Positions 11,201 through 21,124 of a stretch of 39,295 nt of DNA are shown piece after piece. The stretch is from Lingula anatina (lineage: Eukaryota > Brachiopoda > Lingulata > Lingulida > Lingulidae): the NCBI RefSeq assembly GCF_001039355.2, contig NW_019775405.1:120998-160292 (forward strand). The letters are read 5' to 3'. Positions within the stretch are counted from its first letter, which is position 1. Each line of letters begins with the position of its first letter. Made by a program: the position numbers and the translations under genes. The notes below the pieces were generated by a model, which had not been told where the DNA came from, searched no databases, and saw nothing but the letters and a program-made list of their open reading frames with translations.

Positions 11201-13459
11201 AGACATGAAATGATAGCTGTTATTTTCCTTTGAAAAAAAAAACAGAACTATGTATTTGTCCTTTTGATTCATTCAGTTGTATGGTTGATAAGGTGGCTGA
11301 ATTGTGGATAAAATTTATTTTTTAGTTATCCTAAATATCACGACTACCTCTCAGAGAGCAGAAATCTTGTGAAGGTCAAAGATCCAGGTGAGTTTTAGCA
11401 TTAGCGTTGATGAGCTGATGTGCCCACTTTTTCATATTACCAGAAGATAAGTATTGGGAGGTATTTACATGTTTCAGAACTGATTTATTTTCCACCTTTG
11501 TCCAATAGGTACTGAGAAAAACAGTCATCATCTAAATTGAACAATTTTATTTTTGTCAAGGGAATAAGGTTTTTAGAGAATATGCAGCTAGTATTACTTT
11601 CTGTGAAAGTGTGCAAATTTCATAGGGTTTAAGGTACAGTTAGATGATGAACTTTTTTGTAAAGTAAAGATTGAAAGCACTTGAATGTATCGTCTTCATT
11701 GTCTGTTTGATAGTCAAAAGAAACAAGTGCCTGAAACAAGGAAAACTGAATGTGGTGGCAGCACTGTGCAACCTCCCCAAGACATCCCATGATGCAAACT
11801 CTTTTGTTCTAGATGTTACAAATGCTACGGTAAGCAGTTCAAGTGATGTGATTGCCATTTTTCTACTTTCTTAGGCTTTTAGGTTTACAAATCTTTTATC
11901 GATTTAAAGAGCTACTTTTTTTGTAATCAGTAATTCTGTTTTTCTGTAACACAGATTATACCTAATAGAATAGCAAATTATTGAGCAAAATAACATTTTT
12001 TGTGGCCACAACAAAATGATCCCCATATGTTTATGATATATTCTCTTACATTGTAGCAACATCTTTTGAGCTTCATTGTCTCTGGGATATTCAAAGAGAG
12101 TGAGTATGAACAAAAAAAATAGTAACATGCACTTTCACATATATTCATGCATCATGAAGTACAGGAACAAAACATCTAGCATGTCATGAAAATTATCGTT
12201 AGTGTGCACTCGGCTTTATTATCCCTAAGCTGCTCAAGGAAGCATGTCAGACAATTTAGTTGATTACAGTGATTGCACTTTAGTGAGAATCCCTTCAGAG
12301 TTGGATCCACCCAGCTGGTATGATGTCTGAAGCTGAATGGGCCCTAAGTTTGCCCTCGATTTCCAACCCAAAATATTGATGAGTAGTTATCAGTAAGAAC
12401 AAATTCTTCAGACTTCAAGTAAGAGACAGACGATGTCTAAGTCTGCCCCAGATTTCCACTATGTATTTCTCAAATAATTATCAATTATAACAAACTGCAT
12501 TTCTTCCAGGTGACACCAAGTCAGACAAGCCTCCTGTCAGATACTTTTCCAGACATTTTGTTACTGTTCCACAAGGCTCTGGGTAAGTAGGTGCATGAAG
12601 AGGACTGGCTCATTGAACAGTATCTTTGTATATATGTGGAATTGTCTGCCTGTATATGGCTTAATGGAATAGGCCATTATAAAAGGTAAAGCAGTTCTTC
12701 AACATCTAAAAAGCATTATGTGTGTTTGTGTGCACGTCTATGTTCATATTTGACATTATGGGGTTGGCCCCTCTTAGGGGTATAGTGATTCTGTATAAAA
12801 ATCTACAAATAAGGTATGATAATATGTGATGGTTTGTAAAATGATATGGTATATGTGTGTGTTTTGTGCTTTTGTTTGGTTGTACTTGGGTGTATTTGTG
12901 AGCTCATGTATTTGTATTTGTGTGTTGTGTGGTTTTGTGCTAGTGTAATTTGTATTTGAGTGTGCTGTGTGTCCGTGTTTATGTTTATATAAGTGTGTTA
13001 TGTGGTCTTGTGTTTATATGTTGTATTGCCTTGTATGTGTTTGTATCTGTGCTTTTATAGTGGAACTGTTATGAGCTTGAATGTTCATGCATCTGCATGT
13101 GTGTTATGTTTGTGGAATATTGAGGGGAAATATTGCTCTGTTTGGTTTTAACATGGTTAATAGCTTGCAATGTTGTAGCACCTTTACTAGCATCATTTTA
13201 ATTTTACCACCTGTTTATTTTAAAGTTTTTATTTTTCTAAAGACAAGAGAAATAAACACTGCTGATTTCAGACACCTACGTGTACTCCTCCAGCTGCCCG
13301 GGTATTACATCAATCTTATACACAGTCAGTACAAACTTATAAAACACGATTTGCAGTCAGAGGCCACATATCTTATACCAGTACTTTTTGTTATATTTCA
13401 GCATTGTGATCATCAATGAGATGTTGACAATTACAAATGCAACCCCAAAACAAGTGCAG
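2189..13459 (+). CDS. NXF1: Nuclear RNA export factor 1 (NXF1/TAP), gene with missing central and last exons
   Basis: NXF1 carries bulk mRNA through nuclear pores as a dimer with NXT1. Visible exons, all GT-AG and phase-consistent within each block, are 2189-2255, 2904-3032 and 3279-3366, then 8952-8988, 9247-9371, 9694-9754, 10468-10514, 11326-11387, 11714-11829, 12057-12099, 12510-12582 and 13402-13459. The first three give MSQGRGRG, an RGG/GGGY-rich segment and [13 protein letters not shown], the NXF1 leader. From 8952 come [68 protein letters not shown] and [16 protein letters not shown]. These are the end of the LRR region and the NTF2-like domain that binds NXT1. I see no exons for the RRM or most of the LRRs between 3367 and 8951, and none for the C-terminal FG-binding UBA-like domain after 13459. 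Gaps at the Ns, a chimeric scaffold or real loss are all possible. Confidence 0.85.
3655..4871 (-). mobile_element. Decayed hAT-type element in NXF1 intron
   Basis: The segment begins CAGTGTTTGCGCTGGGC at 3655 and ends GAAACACTG at 4871, so both ends carry the 8-bp inverted repeat CAGTGTTT/AAACACTG. Inside are two minus-strand protein fragments in the right order for a ZNF862/C17orf113-like hAT transposase. The first is around 4658-4830 ([17 protein letters not shown], then [12 protein letters not shown]). The second is at 4091-4270 ([19 protein letters not shown], corresponding to the family's first catalytic region with ISI-x-x-D). The fragments are separated by stops and the N at 4837 falls in the first. 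I see no clear 8-bp target duplication. Confidence 0.5.
3675..3770. repeat. Short direct repeat, GGGGTCCTT units
   Basis: A unit of about 21 bp, AATGGGGTCCTT followed by an A-rich spacer, occurs at 3713 and again at 3735. A related GGAGTCCTTGGGACCCC palindrome lies at 3682. It is just inside the left end of the hAT-type element and probably belongs to its subterminal region. Confidence 0.5.
5155..5220. repeat. CT then CA dinucleotide microsatellite
   Basis: About 22 CT units are followed by about 11 CA units, inside the NXF1 intron. Confidence 0.95.
9755..11325. other. NXF1 introns around exon 10468-10514
   Basis: AT-rich intron sequence interrupted only by the 47-bp exon ([15 protein letters not shown]). 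There is a small (AT)n run near 10072-10086. I see nothing else recognisable. Confidence 0.6.
12583..13401. repeat. NXF1 intron with degenerate TG-rich minisatellite
   Basis: From about 12715 to 13060 the plus strand is dominated by imperfect TGTGTTTGTG-type units with interruptions. No fixed period is obvious. The rest of the intron shows nothing recognisable. Confidence 0.6.
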
Positions 13460-13650
13460 GTGAGCTTTTCATTAGAAATACTATCAGTTATTTTTATCTC
13501 ACCAGGACAAAGTCAAGTAATTTGGCAATGCTTGATCCATAAGTGCCAAACTATTATTTTGTTTAAGCTTAAATTTACCAGAAGACAAAGTATGGTGAAA
13601 ATTCAGGCTGAATTCACAAATCGGCATAATTGATTTTCACAAAAGTTATA

Positions 13651-14228
13651 GTCTAGTGAGATTTTTGAAAAAAGGCTCTGCATAAGAGGCAAGAGGCATT
13701 TTGGGGTAAAAGTTGGGAACCAGGCTTATTAGCATAATTTTGGGATGCTGAATCCGATTTACCCGGTTCCCAAGCGAAATTTTGCGTTTTTAACGGTCTA
13801 ATTTGCAAAAAAACAAAATGGCCGCCAGATTTCCTATTTTCTGCAATATCTCTGGAACTAGACAGGGGAATATGACAAATGAAGTGTCTTTACCTATATT
13901 TTCAGGGTCGAGGAACATTATTAAGATGTTTCTGTTAGAATTAGATTTACGCAATTTTCCTAAATATGCAAATTAGGATCGCCATTACTGAAAAAACGGT
14001 TTACTTCTGTATCTCTGTAACTAGGCAAGCAAACATGACAAATGAAGTGTCTATACCTATGTTCTCAGGGTCAAGGAATGTGATAAATCAGATTTCTTGT
14101 CTGATGGGTAGCACTGACTTTGTGAATCATGTCCGAGTAGCACCTTTTATTGTTAATTCCCTGTATCTGTCAAACACAAGTCAATCTGCTGATAGTTAGA
14201 ACCTGCCTTCAGAACTGCTCTTACGTAG
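13651..14228 (+). repeat. Left inverted arm of the 3.6-kb element
   Basis: The arm contains two diverged internal units with the core ACAAATGAAGTGTCT followed by TACCTAT and TCAGGGTC (near 13876 and 14038). It ends around AACCTGCCTTCAGAACTGC before a perfect 14-bp palindrome ACGTAGGCCTACGT at about 14223-14236. Confidence 0.75.
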
Positions 14229-14324
14229 GCCTACGTGTCAGCCAAACTACCAAAGGTCACTGCATTGTCAGGCTTTCCCAGTGAAATTGCCAGTGCTTGC
14301 CCATCAATTATAAGGCAAGGTGAG

Positions 14325-14580
14325 CAGAGGCGGATCCAGGATTATTTTAAGGGGGGAGTCCGCGAATGCAAAGCCTCCCCCCTCCCCCCCCCCAACTTGG
14401 CAACGGGTTAGGGGCCTGTTGAAGGGCCACGAAAAATTTTGGTATTTAAGGGGTGAACGGTGCCATTTGGTATGGTTTACAAGTATGATTCAGCTAGTCA
14501 AAATGATAATTTCAAGGGGGGACCAGAATTCGAAGGGGGGACCAGAATTCGAAGGGGGGGGGGGTCAGGACCCGCCTTAC
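14325..14580. repeat. G-rich repeat remnant (AGGCGGATCCAGGAT type)
   Basis: The segment opens CAGAGGCGGATCCAGGAT, has strong C- and G-runs, and contains GGGGACCAGAATTCGAAG twice in tandem. It ends GGTCAGGACCCGCCTTACG. Opposed GGATCC-type and GGACCC-type G-rich ends resemble a short inverted-repeat transposon nested in the larger element, but I cannot show a target duplication. Confidence 0.4.
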
Positions 14581-14695
14581 GTAATATGTGGCAGTTTGTC
14601 TGAGCAGTCCTCTTTGGCTGGTTACAGAATGCGTATAAAAGGGCAGCAGTTCTGCAGAATAAGTCTCTATATTTCGGCAACGTCCAGTCAGAAGT

Positions 14696-15690
14696 TTGAT
14701 ATTTTGCAGACTCTTAGCTGACCTTACGGTATGTGAACTAACGGCAGCAACTTGCCACACTATTGTTGCATTATGCCAGAATGGACAGAAGCAAACTGCT
14801 ATTGCCAGACAGCTGAATGTGTCCCAGGGAGCAGTTTCTAACGTCGTACAGAAACACGCCCAGACTGGTGTATTAACACAGTCTGAGACCACGGTCAGGA
14901 CGTCCTAATGTCACCACCAGAAGGGAAGACCGCTTGCTTCTGCGGTTATGTCGCAACAACCGAACAAAGACAACTCTTGCTGTACAAAATGAGTGGCAAA
15001 TTACCATTCAAAAGCATGTTTCTAGAACTATAGTGAATGCAAGGCTACTTTTAGCTGGTTAACTCTATGAACAGAGCAACATGGTGGGCTAGACGCCATT
15101 TGCGGTTCCAGGCACAGCACTGGGTTCATGTAGATTTTTACAGATGAGGCAGGGTTTCAGTTCCACCACCGCGATGGCTGAATCAGAGTCAGTAGGTTTC
15201 CAGACGAGTTACTGCACGAGGATTGAGTCACACTACAGTGACTTGTGGCCGTGGCAGTAACTGTGTATGGGCCGGTTTCCACTCTGGAGCCAAAACACTA
15301 TTGGTGGCAATTGACGGAAAAACCCAACCAGATAAAATACAGAGACATTTTAGAGAATACTTGCTTGCAATTTGCAAGAAGGTACTTCCAGGACAACTTC
15401 ATCCTGCAAGATGACAATGTCCGACCACACTATGCCCATGCAATAACTGCTTTTCTGCAAAACCAAGAGGTAAACCAGTTGCCTTGGCCGACGAAATTCC
15501 CCTGACATGAATTCTATAGAAAACCTGTAAATCGCTAGCAGAATCAAGAGCTTACCCATCCACCCTACAAATCGGCACAAGCCTAGGCAAGCTCTGACTA
15601 ATGCGTGTAACACAATGCTGAATCATATTCTCAGAAACCTCTCTGCATGGAATGAGGGCTCTGGTTGCAGTTAGAAGAGGCTGCACGCGT
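14696..15690 (+). pseudogene. Tc1-type transposase, disrupted
   Basis: A DDE transposase that would cut and paste its element. The N-terminal helix-turn-helix reads TIVALCQNGQKQTAIARQLN then VSQGAVSNVVQKH at 14750-14860. A frameshift and stop follow near 14905, and a second region (RPNVTTRREDRLLLRLCRNN) continues in another frame. The first catalytic Asp lies in FTDEAGFQFHHRDG near 15140, followed by a stop. The second is in LQDDNVRPHYAHAI near 15410. The Glu is in PDMNSIENL near 15510, with 34 residues between second Asp and Glu, the Tc1 spacing. At least three interruptions make it non-functional. Confidence 0.75.
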
Positions 15691-15956
15691 TGTCATCAGT
15701 TTCCATTTTTCACATTTGTCTTGAGGATTCTTTTGTGTGAGAGAAAATCCTTACCAACTGATATTCTTGATAATATCGAGTTCATAAGAATTTAATACCA
15801 GTTTGTTATCAGCTATAAAATTATCCATGCGCTGTTTATAACGCTGATTTGAATAAGTATTTAAATTAAATTTATGATGATGTATTCACACAGGTTGATT
15901 TATTAAAGCCATATCGAACACGATAACAAGTGTTTTTCATCCATTACTAATATATG

Positions 15957-16277
15957 GGAAAAAAATCAAAGAAAATGTTTGAAAAAAATCCATTTTAAAT
16001 GTGAAGTCTGTACATTGCATCACATGAATTACTTGATTCAGCAAATCCGTCCACTGCATTAATAAGGTAATTTTTTTTTAAATCTAAGTAAAAGGGGCAG
16101 TTGTGTGATCCAATATGNAAAAATTCAAAGATAATATGTTTGAAAAAAATCCATTTTAAATGTGAAGTCTGTACATTGCATCACATGAATTATTTGATTC
16201 AGCAAATCCCTCCATTGCATTAATAAGGTAATCTTTTTTAAATCTAGGTAAAAGTGGCAGTTGTGTGATCCAATATG
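15957..16277. repeat. 160-bp duplication across the N at 16118
   Basis: Bases 15957-16117 are repeated at 16119-16277 with a few differences, ending in the same GTGTGATCCAATATG. The single N separates the two. This is the same overlap pattern seen at 1482 and 33363 and marks a contig join inside the 3.6-kb element. Confidence 0.8.
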
Positions 16278-16471
16278 TTTACATCCCAATGGCAGCGCAG
16301 TATTTAATTGCAAAATTCAATTCAGATTCGAATAATTGCTACAGTGTGACAGTGTAGCCCTCATTGCTGATTTGATTATAGTGAAAATGTCTTAATCACT
16401 TTCCCTAAAGCTGAAAACATGGGTGTGGGCACTTCATATGTCATGTTTGCTTGCCTAGTTAACGTAAAAGC

Positions 16472-16646
16472 GGGACCGTAGCGATAGTCCGAAGGTTCAA
16501 TAGTCCGAAGGTTCATTGGTCCGAATGTTCACTATAGAACCTTCGGACCAATGAAGCCTTTATTAAAAAATCGATGAAAACGTTACCACTTTTCGGACCA
16601 ATGAACCTTCGGACCAATGAACCTTCGGACTATCGAGAAGCCCCCC
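16472..16646. mobile_element. 175-bp palindromic MITE with 8-bp target duplication
   Basis: Direct repeats GTAAAAGC at 16464-16471 and 16647-16654 flank the insert. Inside, arms at 16482-16525 and 16592-16635 are inverted repeats matching at about 42 of 44 positions, built from the unit GTCCGAAGGTTCA. The opposite arm of the host element, near 14215-14225, shows the uninterrupted site as GTAAGAGC when read in reverse complement, joined directly to AGTTCTGAAGG. An 8-bp duplication suggests hAT-type transposition. Confidence 0.75.
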
Positions 16647-17218
16647 GTAAAAGCAGTTCTGAAGGCAGGTTCTAACTATCAGCAGATTGACTTGTGTTTG
16701 ACAGATACAGGGAAGAAACAATAAAAGATGCTACTCGGACACGATTCACAAAGTCAGTGCTACCCATAAGACAAGACATCTGATTTATCACATTCCTTGA
16801 CCCTGAGAACATAGGTGTAGACACTTCATTTGTCATGTTTGCTTGCCTAGTTACAGAGATACAGAAGTAAAACGGTTTTTCAGTAATGGCGATCCTAATT
16901 TGCATATTTAGGACAATTGCGTAAATCTAATTCTAACAGAAACATCTTAATAATGTTCCTCGACCCTGAAAATATAGGTAAAGACACTTCATTTGTCATG
17001 TTCACCTGTCTAGTCCCAGAGATATTGCAGAAAATAGGAAATCTGGCGGCCATTTTGTTTTTTTTTTTTTGAAAATTAGACCGTTAAAAACGCAAAATTT
17101 CGCTTGGGAACCGGGTAAATCGGATTCAGCATCCCAAAATTATGCTAATAAGCCTGGTTCCCAACTTTTACCCCAAAATGCCCCTACTATTCATCTTTTG
17201 TGGAAATCCCACTAGACT
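16647..17218 (-). repeat. Right inverted arm of the 3.6-kb element
   Basis: The reverse complement of the left arm, from AGTTCTGAAGGCAGGTTC near 16655 to CACTAGAC at 17211-17218. Units with the core GACACTTCATTTGTCATGTT are at about 16820 and 16985. A further partial unit at about 16408-16460 lies just outside, before the MITE. Confidence 0.75.
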
Positions 17219-17442
17219 AGAAGTCCTCTACCGAAGCAGGGTCTTAGGATAATTAGGTCGACAGTAATCTGCATATAACAAGAAAAGCGCTGGTGAATGT
17301 ATTACTTACCTCCGTGAATACGCATTTTTAGTTCATTCCTTCAATTTGCATTTCTTCTGTTCAAAGCGAAACATTCTCCTATATTTGTTTTTTGTTTGTT
17401 GTTGCCGTTTTTCTTGGCTGTCGTAAAAGTAAAGATATAGAG

Positions 17443-17665
17443 ACCATTCCCACAGATATTTAGATCGATCTATCCCCCTGGGGAGTCTCACTAGATTGCT
17501 GTCAGCTTAACCGGCTTAAATGTCTGTCCCGCCTACTAAAAGCTGTAAAGGGGTAATTAACTTTCGTGCGCGCTCGGCTCCCGGAAGCAGACAGCAATTT
17601 AGCGTGAACCCCCAGGGAGTTAGGTCGATCCAGATGGATCGATCTAAATCTGTGGGAACCCTGTC
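17443..17665. mobile_element. 223-bp foldback MITE
   Basis: Arms 17443-17503 and 17590-17665 are inverted repeats sharing CCCACAGAT, TTTAGATCGATC, CCCTGGG and ATTGCTGTC with small indels. ATAGAG sits directly on both sides (17437-17442 and 17666-17671) and is a candidate target duplication. No coding capacity. Confidence 0.65.
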
Positions 17666-18104
17666 ATAGAGTTGAACAGATTGCCAATACCACTGAGATC
17701 CGTGCATGATTCGTATCCACGTTTCAGTGATATATCTGTAGAAGAGGTATCTTGGGACATTCACAGACTTATGTTCATTGGTAAGCATTTTGAAGTAGTG
17801 AGCAACAGGACTCGCAGAAAACAGAAAGTCACATAAACGTATATAGGCCAAATATCATACTCAGATGGAGAACATCTAATGCTTTTAGTGCTTTGCCTCC
17901 ATTTCCTATGAATAAACATTGTTTTAAAAAATCATACTCAGTAATCAGTATATTAAATGGAGAATAATATTAACATCTATCTAAGCATTAATGAATTCCT
18001 TAAGTGAAGTGCGGGATTCAAGCAGATATCTTTCGTTATTATTTCCACGTTTACTTATCTGCTTTTCTATAATTGGTCGAATTCAATTTATTTCATCATT
18101 TCAG
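17666..18104. other. Unique non-coding DNA before the transporter
   Basis: No exon of NXF1 or of the N-terminal half of SLC49A4 is visible here. The last bases form a plausible acceptor (ATTTCATCATTTCAG) for the exon at 18105. Confidence 0.5.
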
Positions 18105-18243
18105 AGGCAGGCGTCTGTGTGGCCGTATTTGTCAGCATGCTGCTGTATTTTCCCGCCAAACCTCCAACGCCTCCCAGTGTATCCGCATCCAAGAAGAGAG
18201 TGGACTACCGGAGAGGCGTTTTTGCCTTGCTACGGTACCCCCT

Positions 18244-18280
<37 letters not shown>

Positions 18281-18366
18281 AAGCCCCCCTAAAATCCTGC
18301 ACAAATCACACTGCTTTTCAAAAATTTTGTTAAAGACTGCAGCGCACCCTGTGGTCAGAGATTACT

Positions 18367-18405
<39 letters not shown>

Positions 18406-20763
18406 CTACTGTGACGAAAGGTGACGAAAAATATACTATTGTTTAAAATTGGCATAGGCCTTTACCCTCCGTGTTACTGTTTTGTTGCAGAAAATACCAA
18501 GTGTTTGCCATCGGCGTCCCATACGCATTAACGGGGGTGTATGGGTCCTGGATGTCGTTACTAGGAGTTATTCTTCAAGACAAAGTGTCACAGGTAAGCC
18601 CTGCTGCTTACTAATGTTCAATCACATTCCAAAGTTTACTATGCGATATTGATCCTGTTTAATCTAAAGCGTACATTTTAAAAAGCCTTTTTCTTCCTTT
18701 AATCTTGAATTAACTTCGAAATAAATATTTCATTGCTTGTAGGATGAGGCAGCGTATTTAGGTTTCTGGAGTTCAATTGCTGGAATTTTGGTAGCAGTTC
18801 TTTTTGCAAGGTATGTTTGATAAAATAATCCGTTTCGTTTAAGCTACCTTTTTTAATGTGAACAGTGAACCACGTGTTGTTGTAATTGTTGCAAAAACTT
18901 GTTAAGGTGTCAGTTTGCTTTTGTTGATAGTAAAAATAAAACTGTTATTACTACTCGGGTACGTGTATTTCTAGGATCTCTGATTTATTTGCTGGTCACT
19001 TAAAGGCCGCAGTCATCATACTGCTATTTGTGTCTGCCGGGTCGTACACTTGGTTTGCTGCTTTGATAGAAACGTTTGTTTTGCCACTTGTTCCTGGATG
19101 GATTGGTAATTACTGTTTTGTTCTTGTTCTTCCTATTGCAAATCATCATCATCTTCATCGCAGTCTGTCACGCCACTGCTTGTAGATGGCCTTCAAAGAC
19201 TTCTCCGCGCTCGAAGGTTTTGTGCAGCGTGCTGTCATGCTGTACGGAGTTCAACCGTAATATCTCACCCCGCTGGTTCAGTGCGACCCGGGTATATGTG
19301 AGTGCTTGATGCCCGATTGTTCAAGCATCAGGACTATATACCCTCTACCAGGGCGACAGATTGATTTTTCACAGATATTCACAGATATCTCTATAGATAA
19401 ATAGACAGTCATTTTGGCTCTCGATTCAGCAAAAAACGTCCACAATAATAACTGCGGCCCTGGTAGAGGGCAAGGACTATATACTTAGGCGGCAGGTTTC
19501 CCAAAGTTGCATTTTACTCTTGGCAAGCTAAATTACCTGACGCAAGCAAATGGCCTAGTTTTCATTTTCTAAAAAAAATGAAGAAAGAATTTTCAGGCTG
19601 TTTTGTAATCCAGGTCAGAGCGTTGCGCTTGGTATCTGGCTTATTCGAAACAATAGAAACGGCGCTTATCTTGTTTTCAAAATTACTTCACTTTTTGCAA
19701 ACTCACACAATTCGTTTATGCGTAGCTGATTACTATACATTCTTGTTAGCGTCTTATTTTAGTCCGCTTATCAAATCTTCGAGTCACTCGATCGATTACC
19801 TGCCAATTAAAAGTAATGTCGTACTTTCTCAATTGAGTCATAACAAACAAACCAACAAATAAACAAATAAACAAATAAATAAATAAATAAGTAAATAAAT
19901 AACTGCCTGGACTGGCCAAATACCAATCAACCTATATGTTGTATCTCTCATTGGTGTTCTTAATATATCTTTGACTGCTGGATTTGCTGATTTTGTGAAA
20001 GTGATAAAATGTTTTCTTAATTACATGCGCCTCTGCTTACAATTCAGAATAAAAACATATCTATCTATTTATCTCACATTGCTCAGATCATTGGACATCT
20101 TAATGTATGCGAAAATTATGTCTTGTTTCTTTCAGCGATGACCTACATCTCTATCATCCTAGGAGGCATTTCTGAGATAGCACTTCAGCCGTTTGGGCTG
20201 GAGCTGGCGTGTGAGGCCAGTTATCCCGTGGCCGAAGGGGTCACTGCTGGATTACTGACCGCGCTGTACAACGGGGTGGCGGTCATCTTCTTCTTCTCGT
20301 TTATGATACCTCAAGTTGGTAGGTAAAGCATAATGCTTGTCGCCTCCTGCCCCCCCTTCCCCCCGAAGACATCACGACACACACACACACTCGCACACAC
20401 AAAGATATAATTTTCAGGTGTTAATGCGCCTTTCTTACAACATGTACTAGGCGGACAAATTTAACGTTTCATACATGCACGGCATCAATCAACGTGTTTT
20501 CAGAATTGAATATTACGAGTTTTGTAGATCAGCCTGATAGTGAAAAAAAGCTAATTTAATTAAGTTAATGTTCATTCTCAGCTTTACATTTAAAACTCTT
20601 TTTCACTGGTCGTTTTGAATGATGTACCTAACATCATTATTTTGTCGTGTATCCAGATATCCAGTACATGAATTGGGTCCTGGTAGCAGCAGTTGTTGTC
20701 AGCATACCTCTCACCATCAGCTATAGGGAGAGTTACCAGAGACTTAGTCTAGACAGCCGCTGA
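18105..20763 (+). CDS. SLC49A4: SLC49A4 (DIRC2)-like major facilitator transporter, C-terminal half
   Basis: SLC49A4 is a 12-span major facilitator protein of lysosomal membranes, related to the FLVCR family. Exons 18105-18234, 18491-18593, 18743-18810, 18975-19105, 20136-20318 and 20657-20763 join in frame to 239 residues and a TGA. The vertebrate protein is about 480 residues, so this is the second half. Signatures include EAGVCVAVFVSMLLYFPAKP then PTPPS, LGFWSSIAGILVAVLFAR, ISDLFAGHLKAAVIILLF, YPVAEGVTAGLLTALYN and the tail ISYRESYQRLSLDS. Upstream exons are absent from 17219-18104. The N-terminal half is either lost, beyond the chimeric point suspected near 16118, or in an unsequenced gap. 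The AATAAA at 20846 and 21119 are candidate polyadenylation signals. Confidence 0.85.
18243..18276. repeat. CT microsatellite
   Basis: About 17 CT units lie 9 bp after the splice donor of the first visible transporter exon. Confidence 0.9.
18367..18405. repeat. GT/GC microsatellite
   Basis: A (GT)n run ending in GCGCGCGC, in the same intron. Confidence 0.9.
19341..19472. mobile_element. 132-bp MITE in SLC49A4 intron
   Basis: The ends CCCTCTACCAGGGC and GCCCTGGTAGAGGG are exact inverted repeats. AGGACTATATA stands on both sides (19330-19340 and 19473-19483) as a candidate 11-bp target duplication, with one or two bases between the right inverted repeat and the duplication. Confidence 0.65.
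19855..19903. repeat. AAAT/AAAC tetranucleotide repeat
   Basis: An AAAC/AAAT repeat in the fourth visible intron of the transporter. Confidence 0.9.
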
Positions 20764-20845
20764 TGAAGCCACATCTCTCCGTCTTTCTGTCGGCAACTTA
20801 CCCTCTGATATAGGGTCTTCGGCTATCTTGAATGAATGGATTGAA

Positions 20846-21124
20846 AATAAACAAACCTGGAGACTTTTTTGGGTTCCAAGCAAAGTCTTAGCTACAGAAC
20901 CTATCTTCGTTTCCCACCAGGTTTTTCAACCGCAAACGCATTTAAGCAGTCTATAAATTAAAGATACATTCATTCTGTGTGCACATAAACTAAGCTTCTC
21001 GCAGGCGATGTTGCTAACTGACGAGAAGTGGAATCGTCCTCAAAATGCAACTAAATGGTAATAATTGATAACAAATTAGGCCTTATTAATTGAATACATC
21101 GATGATTGTAAAATGGAAAATAAA
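20846..21124 (+). terminator. Candidate polyadenylation region of SLC49A4-like gene
   Basis: AATAAA hexamers at 20846-20851 and 21119-21124 lie 83 and 356 bp after the stop codon. The second is followed by TCATTAATGACTTG and a T-rich stretch, so both are usable candidates. Confidence 0.45.

Larger units (their letters stand above)
13651..17218. mobile_element. 3.6-kb DNA transposon with ~570-bp inverted arms (Tc1/mariner superfamily)
   Basis: The left arm (13651 to about 14228) is repeated in inverted orientation at the right end (about 16647 to 17218) with high identity over most of its length. The tips read GTCTAGTG and CACTAGAC, and each is flanked by TA, the target duplication of the Tc1/mariner superfamily. 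Between the arms is a broken transposase (14696-15690) with Tc1-type DD34E spacing. The right arm is interrupted by a 175-bp MITE (16472-16646). Arms this long are unusual for a simple Tc1 element, so the transposase could instead have been captured or nested. The element starts only 191 bp after the last visible NXF1 exon. Confidence 0.7.

Noticed and set aside
13966-14199. 77-codon frame also present inverted at 16672-16905 (MQIRIAITEK)
   Set aside because: It lies in both arms of the transposon and covers the internal subrepeats; similarity reflects the inverted repeat, not a protein family.
14320-14721. 133-codon frame starting in the G-rich repeat
   Set aside because: Composition follows the repeat (poly-Pro/Gly from C and G runs) and it runs through a nested mobile element; not a gene.
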